Below, one piece after another: positions 1 to 12,570 of a stretch of 64,000 bases of DNA. How positions within the stretch are numbered: the stretch's first letter is position 1; each line of letters opens with the position of its first letter. A model generated the notes under the pieces. The model ran no database searches, was not told the DNA's origin, and was given only the letters and a program-made list of their open reading frames with translations. Location of the stretch: the NCBI GenBank assembly GCA_027186245.1, contig CP114482.1:10807209-10871208 (forward strand), written 5' to 3'. The DNA comes from Coriaria nepalensis (taxonomy: Eukaryota; Streptophyta; Magnoliopsida; Cucurbitales; Coriariaceae). The position numbers and the translations under genes were made by a program.

Positions 1-2514
1 GCAAATGTTTAGCCTTAAAGTCATGTCACTGAGTGTCTTCTAGTCATTAAATCATTCTAAATTAATTCGAACGAATTCTATTTTCGCCCTTCAAACATTA
101 TTTTCTTACATAACTTAAAATTAATTTACTAAAGACAACAATGCATTATTTTAACTTTAGAAAGCATATCACTCAGTCTTTTCAATCATTAAATTGATTG
201 AAGGCACTTCGAACCAATTCTATTTTTGTTTTTAAAACACGACTTTCATGCATAACTTGCACTTGATCTATTGAAGGCAACAATTCATTTTTTAGCCTTA
301 AAGTCATATTATTGCGTCTCTTTTAGTCAGTAAATCACTCTAAATCACTTCGAACGAAATTCGTCCCTTAAACCTGACTTTCGTGCATAATTTGTAGTCG
401 ATCTATTATAGGCAACAATGCAATTGTTTAGCCTTAAAGTCATGTCACTGAGTGTCTTCTAGTCATTAAATCATTCTAAATTAATTCGAACGAATTCTAT
501 TTTAGCCCTTCAAACATTATTTTCTTACATAACTTGCAATTAATCTACTGAATACAACAATGCATTATTTTAGCATTCAAAAGCATATCACTGAGTCTTT
601 TCAATCATTAAATTGTTTGAAAGCACTTCGAACCAATTCTATTTTTGTTTTTAAAACATGACTTTCATGCATAACTTGCACTTGATCTATTGAAGGCAAC
701 TATTCATTTTTTAGCCTTAAAGTCATATTATTGCGTCTCTTTTAGTCAGTAAATCACTCTAAATCACTTCGAACGAAATTCGCCCTTTAAACCTGACTTT
801 CGTGCATAACTTGTAATCGATCTATTATAGGCAACAATGCAATTGTTTAGCCTTAAAGTCATGTCACTGAATGTCTTCTAGTCATTAAATCATTCTAAAT
901 TAATTCGAACGAATTCTATTTTAGCCCTTCAAACATTATTTTCTTACATAACTTGCAATTAATCTACTGAATACTACAATGCATTATTTTAGCATTAAAA
1001 AGCATATCACTGAGTCTTTTCAATCATTAAATTGTTTGAAGGCACTTCGAACCAATTCTATTTTTGTTTTCAAAACACGACTTTCATGCATAACTTGCAC
1101 TTGATCTATTGAAGGCAACTATTCATTTTTTAGGCTTAAAGTCATATTATTCAGTCTCTTTTAGTCATTAAATCATTCTAAATCACTTCGAACGAAATTC
1201 GCCCTTTAAACCTGACTTTCGTGCATAACTTGTAGTTGATCTATTATAGACAACAATGCATTTGTTTAGCCTTAAAGTCATGTTATTGAGTCTCTTCTAG
1301 TCATTAAATCATTCTAAATTAATTCGAACGAATTCTATTTTCGCCCTTCAAACATTATTTTCTTACATAACTTGCAATTAATCTACTAAAGACAACAATG
1401 CATTATTTTAGCATTAAAAAGCATATCACTTAGTTTTTTCAATCATTAAATTGTTTGAAGGCACTTCGAACCAATTCTATTTTTGTTTTTAAAACACGAC
1501 TTTCATGTATAACTTGCACTTGATCTATTGAAGGCAACTATTTATTTTTTAGCCTTAAAGTCATATTATTGCGTCTATTTTAGTCAGTAAATCACTCTAG
1601 ATCACTCCGAACGAAATTCGTCCTTTAAACATGACTTTCGTGCATAACTTGCAGTTGATCTATTATAGGCACCAATGCATTTGTTTAGCCTTAAAGTCAT
1701 GTTATTGAGTCTCTTCTAGTCATTAAATCACTCTAAATTAATTCGAACGAATTTTATTTTCGCCCTTCAAACATTATTTTCTAACACAACTTGCAATTAA
1801 TCTGCTAATGACAACAATGCATTATTTAAGCATTAAAAAGCGTATCACTCAGTCTTTTCAATCATTAAATTGATTGAAGGCACTTCGAACCAATTCTATT
1901 TTAGTTTTTAAAACACGACTTTCATGCATAACTTGCACTTGATCTATTGAAGGCAACTATTCATTTTTTAGCCTTAAAGTCATATTATTGCGTCTCTTTT
2001 AGTCATTAAATCATTCTAAATTACTTCGTAGGAAATTCGGCATTTAAACCTGACTTTCGTGCATAACTTGTAGTCGATCTATTATAGGCAACAATGCAAA
2101 TGTTTAGCCTTAAAGTCATGTCACTGAGTGTCTTCTAGTCATTAAATCATTCTAAATCAATTCGAACGAATTCTATTTTCGCCCTTCAAACATTATTTTC
2201 TTACATAAATTAAAATTAATTTACTAAAGACAACAATGCATTATTTTAGCTTTAAAAAGCATATCACTCAGTCTTTTCAATCATTAAATTGATTGAAGGC
2301 ACTTCGAACCAATTCTATTTTAGTTTTTAAAACACGACTTTCATGCATAACTTGCACTTGATCTATTGAAGGCAACTATTCATTTTTTAGCCTTAAAGTC
2401 ATATTATTCAGTCTTTTTTAGTCAATAAATCATTCTAAATCACTTCGAACGAAATTTGTCCTTTAAACCTGACTTTCGTGCATAACTTGTAGTCGATCTA
2501 TTATAGGCAACAAT
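1..2514 (+). repeat. Left block: six diverged units before the nine-unit HOR
   Basis: Six units start at 1, 420, 839, 1258, 1677 and 2096. The first three resemble units 1, 2 and 3 of the nine-unit HOR: GCTTTAGAAAGC-like B at 1, ACATGACTTTC and GTAATCG at 420, GAATGTCTTC and TTTTCAAAAC at 839. The units at 1258 and 1677 do not fit the HOR. They carry GTTATTGAGTCTC, CACTTAGTTTTTTC, CGAATTTTATTTTC and CTGCTAATGAC, which recur together only around 25977-26814, a constant 24719 bp to the right. The unit at 2096 begins GCAAATG like those at 1 and 2515. The block looks like an older edge of the HOR array. Confidence 0.8.
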
Positions 2515-5500
2515 GCAAATGTTTAGCCTTAAAGTCATGTCACTGAGTGTCTTCTAGTCATTAAATCATTCTAAATTAATTCGAACGAATTCTATTTTCG
2601 CCCTTCAAACATTATTTTCTTACATAACTTAAAATTAATTTACTAAAGACAACAATGCATTATTTTAGCTTTAGAAAGCATATCACTCAGTCTTTTCAAT
2701 CATTAAATTGATTGAAGGCACTTCGAAGCAATTCTATTTTTGTTTTTAAAACACGACTTTCATGCATAACTTGCACTTGATCTATTGAAGGCAACTATTC
2801 ATTTTTTAGCCTTAAAGTCATATTATTGCGTCTCTTTTAGTCAGTAAATCACTCTAAATCACTTCGAACGAAATTCGTCCCTTAAACCTGACTTTCGTGC
2901 ATAACTTGTAGTCGATCTATTATAGGCAACAATGCAATTGTTTAGCCTTAAAGTCATGTCACTGAGTGTCTTCTAGTCATTAAATCATTCTAAATTAATT
3001 CGAACGAATTCTATTTTAGCCCTTCAAACATTATTTTCTTACATAACTTGCAATTAATCTACTGAATACAACAATGCATTATTTTAGCATTGAAAAGCAC
3101 ATCACTGAGTCTTTTCAATCATTAAATTGTTTGAAAGCACTTCGAACCAATTCTATTTTTGTTTTTAAAACATGGCTTTCATGCATAACTTGCACTTGAT
3201 CTATTGAAGGCAACTATTCATTTTTTAGCCTTAAAGTCATATTATTGCGTCTCTTTTAGTCAGTAAATCACTCTAAATCACTTCGAACGAAATTCGCCCT
3301 TTAAACCTGACTTTCGTGCATAACTTGTAATCGATCTATTATAGGCAACAATGCAATTGTTTAGCCTTAAAGTCATGTCACTGAATGTCTTCTAGTCATT
3401 AAATCATTCTAAATTAATTCGAACGAATTCTATTTTAGCCCTTCAAACATTATTTTCTTACATAACTTGCAATTAATCTACTGAATAATACAATGCATTA
3501 TTTTAGCATTAAAAAGCATATCACTGAGTCTTTTCAATCATTAAATTGTTTGAAGGCACTTCGAACCAATTCTATTTTTGTTTTCAAAACACGACTTTCA
3601 TGCATAACTTGCACTTGATCTATTGAAGGCAACTATTCATTTTTTAGCCTTAAATTCATATTATTGCGTCTCTTTTAGTCAGTAAATCACTCCAAATCAC
3701 TTCGAACAAAATTCGTCCTTTAAACCTGACTTTCGTGCATAACTTGTAGTCGATCTATTATAGGCAACAATGCAATTGTTTAGCCTTAAAGTCATGTCAC
3801 CGAGTCTCTTCTAGTCATTAAATCATTCTAAATTAATTCGAACGAATTCTATTTTCGCCCTTCAAAAATTATTTTCTTAAATAACTTGCAATTAATCGAC
3901 TGAATACAACAATGCATTATTTTAGCATGAAAAAGCATATAACCGTGTCTTTTCAATCATTAAATTGTTTGAAAGCACTTCGAACCAATTCTATTTTTGT
4001 TTTTAAAACACGACTTTCATGCATAACTTGCACTTGATCTATTGAAGGCAACTATTCATTTTTTAGCCTTAAATTCATATTATTGCGTCTCTTTTAGTCA
4101 TTAAATCACTCTAAATCACTTCGAACAAAATTCGTCCTTTAAACCTGACTTTCGTGCATAACTTGTAGTCGATCTATTATGGGCAACAATGCAATTGTTT
4201 AGCCTTAAAGTCATGTCACTGAGTGTCTTCTAGTCATTAAATCATTCTAAATTAATTCGAACGAATTCTATTTTAGCCCTTCAAACATTATTTTCTTACA
4301 TAACTTGCAATTAATCTACTAAACACAAAAATGCATTATTTTAGCATTAAAAAGCATATCACTGAGTCTTTTCAATCATTAAATTGTTTGAAGGCACTTC
4401 GAACCAATTCTATTTTTGTTTTTAAAACACGACTTTTATGCATAACTTGCACTTGATCTATTGAAGGCAACTAATCATTTTTTAGCCATAAAGTCATATT
4501 ATTCAGTCTCTTTTAGTCAGTAAATCATTCTAAATCACTTCGACCGAAATTCGTCCTTTAAACCTGACTTTCGTGCATAACTTGTAGTTGATCTATTATA
4601 GGCAACAATGCATTTGTTTAGCCTTAAAGTCATGTCACTGAGTCTCTTCTAGTCATTAAATCATTCTAAATTAATTCGAACGAATTCTATTTTCGCCCTT
4701 CAAACATTATTTTCTTACATAACTTAAAATTAATTTACTAAAGACAACAATGTATTATTTTAGCTTTAAAAAGCATATCACTCAGTCTTTCCAATCATTA
4801 AATTGATTGAAGGCACTTCGAACCAATTCTATTTTTGTTTTTAAAACACGACTTTCATGCATAACTTGCACTTGATCTATTGAAGGCAACTATTCATTTT
4901 TTAGCCTTAAAGTCATATTATTGCGTCTCTTTTTGTCAGTAAATCACTCTAAATCACTTCGAACGAAATTCGTCCTTTAAACCTGACTTTCGTGCATAAC
5001 TTGTAGTTAATCTATTATAGGCAACAATGCAATTGTTTAGCCTTAAAGTCATGTCACTGAGTGTCTTCTAGTCATTAAATCATTCTAAATTAATTCGAAC
5101 GAATTCTATTTTAGCCCTTCAAACCTTATTTTCTTACATAACTTGCAATTAATCTACTGAATACAACAATGCATTATTTTAGCATTAAAAAGCGTATCAC
5201 CGAGTCTTTTCAATCATTAAATTGTTTGAAAGCACTTCGAACCAATTCTATTTTTGTTTTTAAAACACGACTTTCATGCATAACTTGCACTTGATCTATT
5301 GAAGGCAACTATTCATTTTTTAGCCTTAAATTCATATTATTGCGTCTCTTTTAGTCAGTAAATCACTCCAAATCACTTCTAACAAAATTCGTCCTTTAAA
5401 CCTGACTTTCGTGCATAACTTGTAGTCGATCTATTATAGGCAACAATGCAATTTTTTAGCCTTAAAGTCATGTCACTGAATGTCTTCTAGTCATTAAATC

Positions 5501-6285
5501 ATTCTAAATTAATTCGAACGAATTCTATTTTCGCCCTTCAAACATTATTTTCTTAAATAACTTGCAATTAATCTACTCAATACAACAATGCATTATTTTA
5601 GCATTAAAAAGCGTATCACCGAGTCTTTTCAATCATTAAATTGTTTGAAAGCACTTCGAACCAATTCTATTTTTGTTTTTAAAACACGACTTTCATGCAT
5701 AACTTGCACTTGATCTATTGAAGGCAACTATTCATTTTTTAGCCTTAAGTTCATATTATTGCGTCTCTTTTTGTCAGTAAATCACTCTAAATCACTTCGA
5801 ACGAAATTCGTCCTTTAAACCTGACTTTCGTGCATAACTTGTAGTTGATCTATTATAGGCAACAATGCAATTGTTTAGCCTTAAAGTCATGTCACTGAGT
5901 GTCTTCTAGTCATTAAATCATTCTAAATTAATTCGAACGAATTCTATTTTAGCCCTTCAAACCTTATTTTCTTACATAACTTGCAATTAATCTACTGAAT
6001 ACAACAATGCATTATTTTAGCATTAAAAAGCGTATCACCGAGTCTTTTCAATCATTAAATTGTTTGAAAGCACTTCGAACCAATTCTATTTTTGTTTTTA
6101 AAACACGACTTTCATGCATAACTTGCACTTGATCTATTGAAGGCAACTATTCATTTTTTAGCCTTAAATTCATATTATTGCGTCTCTTTTAGTCAGTAAA
6201 TCACTCCAAATCACTTCGAACAAAATTCGTCCTTTAAACCTTACTTTCGTGCATAACTTGTAGTCGATCTATTATAGGCAACAAT
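2515..6285 (+). repeat. Nine-unit HOR copy H1 (3771 bp)
   Basis: Nine trimers starting at 2515, 2934, 3353, 3772, 4191, 4610, 5029, 5448 and 5867. Diagnostic marks by unit: 1, GCTTTAGAAAGC; 2, GCATTGAAAAGC and GTAATCG; 3, GAATAATAC and TTTTCAAAAC; 4, AATCGACTG and ATAACCGTG; 5, CTAAACACAAAAATG and CGACCGAAATTCG; 6, ACAATGTATT and CTTTCCAATC; 7, CAAACCTTATT; 8, CTACTCAATAC and CCTTAAGTTC; 9, CAAACCTTATT again. Copy-specific marks are ACATGGCTTTC (unit 2), GTAGTTAATC (unit 6) and GCAATTTTTTAG (unit 8). The same set reappears in H4, 9637 bp downstream. Confidence 0.9.
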
Positions 6286-6427
6286 GCAATTGTTTAGCCT
6301 TAAAGTCATGTCACTGAGTGTCTTCTAGTCATTAAATCATTCTAAATTAATTCGAACGAATTCTATTTTAGCCCTTCAAACATTATTTTCTTACATAACT
6401 TAAAATTAATTTACTAAAGACAACAAT
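6286..6427 (+). repeat. Monomer type A, 142 bp (representative copy)
   Basis: Representative A monomer, the first third of the trimer. It starts GCAATTGTTTAGCC and ends with ACAACAAT. It carries the TTCGAA core at internal positions 66-71, inside a perfect inverted repeat AATTCG-AA-CGAATT, and overlaps the only common EcoRI site (GAATTC) of the trimer. B and C align with it along their length: shared blocks are TTTAGC near the start, AGTCATTAAATCA around position 45, TTCGAAC at 66, and CATAACTTG about 35 bp before the end. Main variants across the array are GCATTTG starts, an 'AAAATTAATTTACTAAAG' 3' end, and an ATTAGAACG form that lacks TTCGAA. Confidence 0.95.
6349..6362. other. TTCGAA core in a short inverted repeat (representative site)
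   Basis: AATTCG-AA-CGAATT, two 6-bp arms with a 2-bp spacer, in the middle of monomer A. The TTCGAA hexamer recurs at the same internal position in B (6493-6498) and C (6634-6639), so it repeats at 142, 141 and 136 bp. C keeps a shorter inverted repeat, TTCG-AA-CGAA, while B has the hexamer alone. This is a candidate binding site for a satellite- or centromere-associated protein, but that is inference. It could equally be conserved only because the copies are young. Confidence 0.6.
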
Positions 6428-6569
6428 GCATTATTTTAGCTTTAGAAAGCATATCACTCAGTCTTTTCAATCATTAAATTGATTGAAGGCACTTCGAAGC
6501 AATTCTATTTTTGTTTTTAAAACACGACTTTCATGCATAACTTGCACTTGATCTATTGAAGGCAACTAT
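6428..6569 (+). repeat. Monomer type B, 142 bp (representative copy)
   Basis: Representative B monomer, the middle third. It starts GCATTATTTTAGC, has TTCGAA at internal positions 66-71, and has a T-rich stretch (CTATTTTTGTTTTTAAAAC) where A has GCCCTTCAAAC. It ends with CTATTGAAGGCAACTAT. In most copies the core reads TTCGAACCAATTC; this copy reads TTCGAAGCAATTC, a variant of unit 1 in the nine-unit HOR (also in unit 5 of H3 and H6). B lacks the inverted repeat around TTCGAA that A and C have, so the three monomers differ at this motif. Confidence 0.95.
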
Positions 6570-6704
6570 TCATTTTTTAGCCTTAAAGTCATATTATTGC
6601 GTCTCTTTTAGTCAGTAAATCACTCTAAATCACTTCGAACGAAATTCGTCCCTTAAACCTGACTTTCGTGCATAACTTGTAGTTGATCTATTATAGGCAA
6701 CAAT
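6570..6704 (+). repeat. Monomer type C, 135 bp (representative copy)
   Basis: Representative C monomer, the last third. It starts TCATTTTTTAGCC and is 7 bp shorter than A and B. TTCGAA sits at internal positions 65-70 in the form CTTCGAACGAAATTCG. The 3' half (CTGACTTTCGTGCATAAC, then TTGATCTATTATAGGCAAC) aligns closely with the 3' half of B, so B and C look closer to each other there than either is to A. C is the most variable monomer: GCGTCTC versus CAGTCTC, and CGTCC, CGCCC, CGGCC or TAGTCC after the core, are useful markers for tracking units. Confidence 0.95.
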
Positions 6705-9700
6705 GCAATTGTTTAGCCTTAAAGTCATGTCACTGAGTGTCTTCTAGTCATTAAATCATTCTAAATTAATTCGAACGAATTCTATTTTAGCCCTTCAAAC
6801 ATTATTTTCTTACATAACTTGCAATTAATCTACTGAATACAACAATGCATTATTTTAGCATTGAAAAGCATATCACTGAGTCTTTTCAATCATTAAATTG
6901 TTTGAAAGCACTTCGAACCAATTCTATTTTTGTTTTTAAAACATGACTTTCATGCATAACTTGCACTTGATCTATTGAAGGCAACTATTCATTTTTTAGC
7001 CTTAAAGTCATATTATTGCGTCTCTTTTAGTCAGTAAATCACTCTAAATCACTTCGAACGAAATTCGCCCTTTAAACCTGACTTTCGTGCATAACTTGTA
7101 ATCGATCTATTATAGGCAACAATGCAATTGTTTAGCCTTAAAGTCATGTCACTGAATGTCTTCTAGTCATTAAATCATTCTAAATTAATTCGAACGAATT
7201 CTATTTTAGCCCTTCAAACATTATTTTCTTACATAACTTGCAATTAATCTACTGAATAATACAATGCATTATTTTAGCATTAAAAAGCATATCACTGAGT
7301 CTTTTCAATCATTAAATTGTTTGAAGGCACTTCGAACCAATTCTATTTTTGTTTTCAAAACACGACTTTCATGCATAACTTGCACTTGATCTATTGAAGG
7401 CAACTATTCATTTTTTAGCCTTAAATTCATATTATTGCGTCTCTTTTAGTCAGTAAATCACTCCAAATCACTTCGAACAAAATTCGTCCTTTAAACCTGA
7501 CTTTCGTGCATAACTTGTAGTCGATCTATTATAGGCAACAATGCAATTGTTTAGCCTTAAAGTCATGTCACCGAGTCTCTTCTAGTCATTAAATCATTCT
7601 AAATTAATTCGAACGAATTCTATTTTCGCCCTTCAAAAATTATTTTCTTAAATAACTTGCAATTAATCGACTGAATACAACAATGCATTATTTTAGCATG
7701 AAAAAGCATATAACCGTGTCTTTTCAATCATTAAATTGTTTGAAAGCACTTCGAACCAATTCTATTTTTGTTTTTAAAACACGACTTTCATGCATAACTT
7801 GCTTTTGATCTATTGAAGGCAACTATTCATTTTTTAGCCTTAAATTCATATTATTGCGTCTCTTTTAGTCATTAAATCACTCTAAATCACTTCGAACAAA
7901 ATTCGTCCTTTAAACCTGACTTTCGTGCATAACTTGTAGTCGATCTATTATGGGCAACAATGCAATTGTTTAGCCTTAAAGTCATGTCACTGAGTGTCTT
8001 CTAGTCATTAAATCATTCTAAATTAATTCGAACGAATTCTATTTTAGCCCTTCAAACATTATTTTCTTACATAACTTGCAATTAATCTACTAAACACAAA
8101 AATGCATTATTTTAGCATTAAAAAGCATATCACTGAGTCTTTTCAATCATTAAATTGTTTGAAGGCACTTCGAACCAATTCTATTTTTGTTTTTAAAACA
8201 CGACTTTTATGCATAACTTGCACTTGATCTATTGAAGGCAACTAATCATTTTTTAGCCATAAAGTCATATTATTCAGTCTCTTTTAGTCAGTAAATCATT
8301 CTAAATCACTTCGACCGAAATTCGTCCTTTAAACCTGACTTTCGTGCATAACTTGTAGTTGATCTATTATAGGCAACAATGCATTTGTTTAGCCTTAAAG
8401 TCATGTCACTGAGTCTCTTCTAGTCATTAAATCATTCTAAATTAATTCGAACGAATTCTATTTTCGCCCTTCAAACATTATTTTCTTACATAACTTAAAA
8501 TTAATTTACTAAAGACAACAATGTATTATTTTAGCTTTAAAAAGCATATCACTCAGTCTTTCCAATCATTAAATTGATTGAAGGCACTTCGAACCAATTC
8601 TATTTTTGTTTTTAAAACACGACTTTCATGCATAACTTGCACTTGATCTATTGAAGGCAACTATTCATTTTTTAGCCTTAAAGTCATATTATTGCGTCTC
8701 TTTTTGTCAGTAAATCACTCTAAATCACTTCGAACGAAATTCGTCCTTTAAACCTGACTTTCGTGCATAACTTGTAGTTGATCTATTATAGGCAACAATG
8801 CAATTGTTTAGCCTTAAAGTCATGTCACTGAGTGTCTTCTAGTCATTAAATCATTCTAAATTAATTCGAACGAATTCTATTTTAGCCCTTCAAACCTTAT
8901 TTTCTTACATAACTTGCAATTAATCTACTGAATACAACAATGCATTATTTTAGCATTAAAAAGCGTATCACCGAGTCTTTTCAATCATTAAATTGTTTGA
9001 AAGCACTTCGAACCAATTCTATTTTTGTTTTTAAAACACGACTTTCATGCATAACTTGCACTTGATCTATTGAAGGCAACTATTCATTTTTTAGCCTTAA
9101 ATTCATATTATTGCGTCTCTTTTAGTCAGTAAATCACACCAAATCACTTCTAACAAAATTCGTCCTTTAAACCTGACTTTCGTGCATAACTTGTAGTCGA
9201 TCTATTATAGGCAACAATGCAATTGTTTAGCCTTAAAGTCATGTCACTGAATGTCTTCTAGTCATTAAATCATTCTAAATTAATTCGAACGAATTCTATT
9301 TTCGCCCTTCAAACATTATTTTCTTAAATAACTTGCAATTAATCTACTCAATACAACAATGCATTATTTTAGCATTAAAAAGCGTATCACCGAGTCTTTT
9401 CAATCATTAAATTGTTTGAAAGCACTTCGAACCAATTCTATTTTTGTTTTTAAAACACGACTTTCATGCATAACTTGCACTTGATCTATTGAAGGCAACT
9501 ATTCATTTTTTAGCCTTAAGTTCATATTATTGCGTCTCTTTTTGTCAGTAAATCACTCTAAATTACTTCGAACGAAATTCGTCCTTTAAACCTGACTTTC
9601 GTGCATAACTTGTAGTTGATCTATTATAGGCAACAATGCAATTGTTTAGCCTTAAAGTCATGTCACTGAGTGTCTTCTAGTCATTAAATCATTCTAAATT

Positions 9701-10056
9701 AATTCGAACGAATTCTATTTTAGCCCTTCAAACCTTATTTTCTTACATAACTTGCAATTAATCTACTGAATACAACAATGCATTATTTTAGCATTAAAAA
9801 GCATATCACCGAGTCTTTTCAATCATTAAATTGTTTGAAAGCACTTCGAACCAATTCTATTTTTGTTTTTAAAACACGACTTTCATGCATAACTTGCACT
9901 TGATCTATTGAAGGCAACTATTCATTTTTTAGCCTTAAATTCATATTATTGCGTCTCTTTTAGTCAGTAAATCACTCCAAATCACTTCGAACAAAATTCG
10001 TCCTTTAAACCTGACTTTCGTGCATAACTTGTAGTCGATCTATTATAGGCAACAAT

Positions 10057-12570
10057 GCAATTGTTTAGCCTTAAAGTCATGTCACTGAGTGTCTTCTAGT
10101 CATTAAATCATTCTAAATTAATTCGAACGAATTCTATTTTAGCCCTTCAAACATTATTTTCTTACATAACTTAAAATTAATTTACTAAAGACAACAATGC
10201 ATTATTTTAGCTTTAGAAAGCATATCACTCAGTCTTTTCAATCATTAAATTGATTGAAGGCACTTCGAAGCAATTCTATTTTTGTTTTTAAAACACGACT
10301 TTCATGCATAACTTGCACTTGATCTATTGAAGGCAACTATTCATTTTTTAGCCTTAAAGTCATATTATTGCGTCTCTTTTAGTCAGTAAATCACTCTAAA
10401 TCACTTCGAACGAAATTCGTCCCTTAAACCTGACTTTCGTGCATAACTTGTAGTTGATCTATTATAGGCAACAATGCAATTGTTTAGCCTTAAAGTCATG
10501 TCACTGAGTGTCTTCTAGTCATTAAATCATTCTAAATTAATTCGAACGAATTCTATTTTAGCCCTTCAAACATTATTTTCTTACATAACTTGCAATTAAT
10601 CTACTGAATACAACAATGCATTATTTTAGCATTGAAAAGCATATCACTGAGTCTTTTCAATCATTAAATTGTTTGAAAGCACTTCGAACCAATTCTATTT
10701 TTGTTTTTAAAACATGACTTTCATGCATAACTTGCACTTGATCTATTGAAGGCAACTATTCATTTTTTAGCCTTAAAGTCATATTATTGCGTCTCTTTTA
10801 GTCAGTAAATCACTCTAAATCACTTCGAACGAAATTCGCCCTTTAAACCTGACTTTCGTGCATAACTTGTAATCGATCTATTATAGGCAACAATGCAATT
10901 GTTTAGCCTTAAAGTCATGTCACTGAATGTCTTCTAGTCATTAAATCATTCTAAATTAATTCGAACGAATTCTATTTTAGCCCTTCAAACATTATTTTCT
11001 TACATAACTTGCAATTAATCTACTGAATAATACAATGCATTATTTTAGCATTAAAAAGCATATCACTGAGTCTTTTCAATCATTAAATTGTTTGAAGGCA
11101 CTTCGAACCAATTCTATTTTTGTTTTCAAAACACGACTTTCATGCATAACTTGCACTTGATCTATTGAAGGCAACTATTCATTTTTTAGCCTTAAATTCA
11201 TATTATTGCGTCTCTTTTAGTCAGTAAATCACTCCAAATCACTTCGAACAAAATTCGTCCTTTAAACCTGACTTTCGTGCATAACTTGTAGTCGATCTAT
11301 TATAGGCAACAATGCAATTGTTTAGCCTTAAAGTCATGTCACCGAGTCTCTTCTAGTCATTAAATCATTCTAAATTAATTCGAACGAATTCTATTTTCGC
11401 CCTTCAAAAATTATTTTCTTAAATAACTTGCAATTAATCGACTGAATACAACAATGCATTATTTTAGCATGAAAAAGCATATAACCGTGTCTTTTCAATC
11501 ATTAAATTGTTTGAAAGCACTTCAAACCAATTCTATTTTTGTTTTTAAAACACGACTTTCATGCATAACTTGCACTTGATCTATTGAAGGCAACTATTCA
11601 TTTTTTAGCCTTAAATTCATATTATTGCGTCTCTTTTAGTCAGTAAATCACTCCAAATCACTTCGAACAAAATTCGTCCTTTAAACCTGACTTTCGTGCA
11701 TAACTTGTAGTCGATCTATTATGGGCAACAATGCAATTGTTTAGCCTTAAAGTCATGTCACTGAGTGTCTTCTAGTCATTAAATCATTCTAAATTAATTC
11801 GAACGAATTCTATTTTAGCCCTTCAAACATTATTTTCTTACATAACTTGCAATTAATCTACTAAACACAAAAATGCATTATTTTAGCATTAAAAAGCATA
11901 TCACTGAGTCTTTTCAATCATTAAATTGTTTGAAGGCACTTCGAAGCAATTCTATTTTTGTTTTTAAAACACGACTTTTATGCATAACTTGCACTTGATC
12001 TATTGAAGGCAACTAATCATTTTTTAGCCATAAAGTCATATTATTGCGTCTCTTTTAGTCAGTAAATCATTCTAAATCACTTCGACCGAAATTCGTCCTT
12101 TAAACCTGACTTTCGTGCATAACTTGTAGTTGATCTATTATAGGCAACAATGCATTTGTTTAGCCTTAAAGTCATGTCACTGAGTCTCTTCTAGTCATTA
12201 AATCATTCTAAATTAATTCGAACGAATTCTATTTTCGCCCTTCAAACATTATTTTCTTACATAACTTAAAATTAATTTACTAAAGACAACAATGCATTAT
12301 TTTAGCTTTAAAAAGCATATCACTCAGTCTTTCCAATCATTAAATTGATTGAAGGCACTTCGAACCAATTCTATTTTTGTTTTTAAAACACGACTTTCAT
12401 GCATAACTTGCACTTGATTTATTGAAGGCAACTATTCATTTTTTAGCCTTAAAGTCATATTATTGCGTCTCTTTTTGTCAGTAAATCACTCTAAATCACT
12501 TCGAACGAAATTCGTCCTTTAAACCTGACTTTCGTGCATAACTAGTAGTTGATCTATTACAGGCAACAAT
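10057..12570 (+). repeat. Nine-unit HOR copy H3, truncated to units 1-6
   Basis: Units 1 to 6 at 10057, 10476, 10895, 11314, 11733 and 12152. The following unit (12571) begins as unit 7 but switches to unit 2, so units 7-9 and the next unit 1 are missing here. Copy-specific marks: unit 4 has CAGTAAATCACTCCAAATC (about 11640) instead of CATTAAATCACTC, unit 5 has TTCGAAGCAATTC (about 11940), and unit 6 has CTTGATTTATTG (about 12413) and CTATTACAGG (about 12550). All of these are shared with H6 but not with H1 or H2. Confidence 0.88.

Larger units (their letters stand above)
6286..10056 (+). repeat. Nine-unit HOR copy H2 (3771 bp)
   Basis: Complete HOR copy with units at 6286, 6705, 7124, 7543, 7962, 8381, 8800, 9219 and 9638, in the same order as H1. 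Copy-specific marks are CTTGCTTTTGATC in unit 4 (about 7800), CACACCAAATC in unit 7 (about 9135) and AAATTACTTCG in unit 8. All three recur in H5 exactly 9637 bp away. Reading H2 against H5 by eye I found a single substitution in 3771 bp (AATTCG to AATACG at about 16827), so these two copies are much closer to each other than to their immediate neighbours. Confidence 0.92.

Noticed and set aside
6634..6649. CENP-B-box-like sequence around TTCGAACGAAATTCG
   Set aside because: The left half (TTCG, then A at the ninth base) fits the known box, but the required CGGG is not in place; the C monomer reads TTCG or TCGG there. I do not call a CENP-B box.
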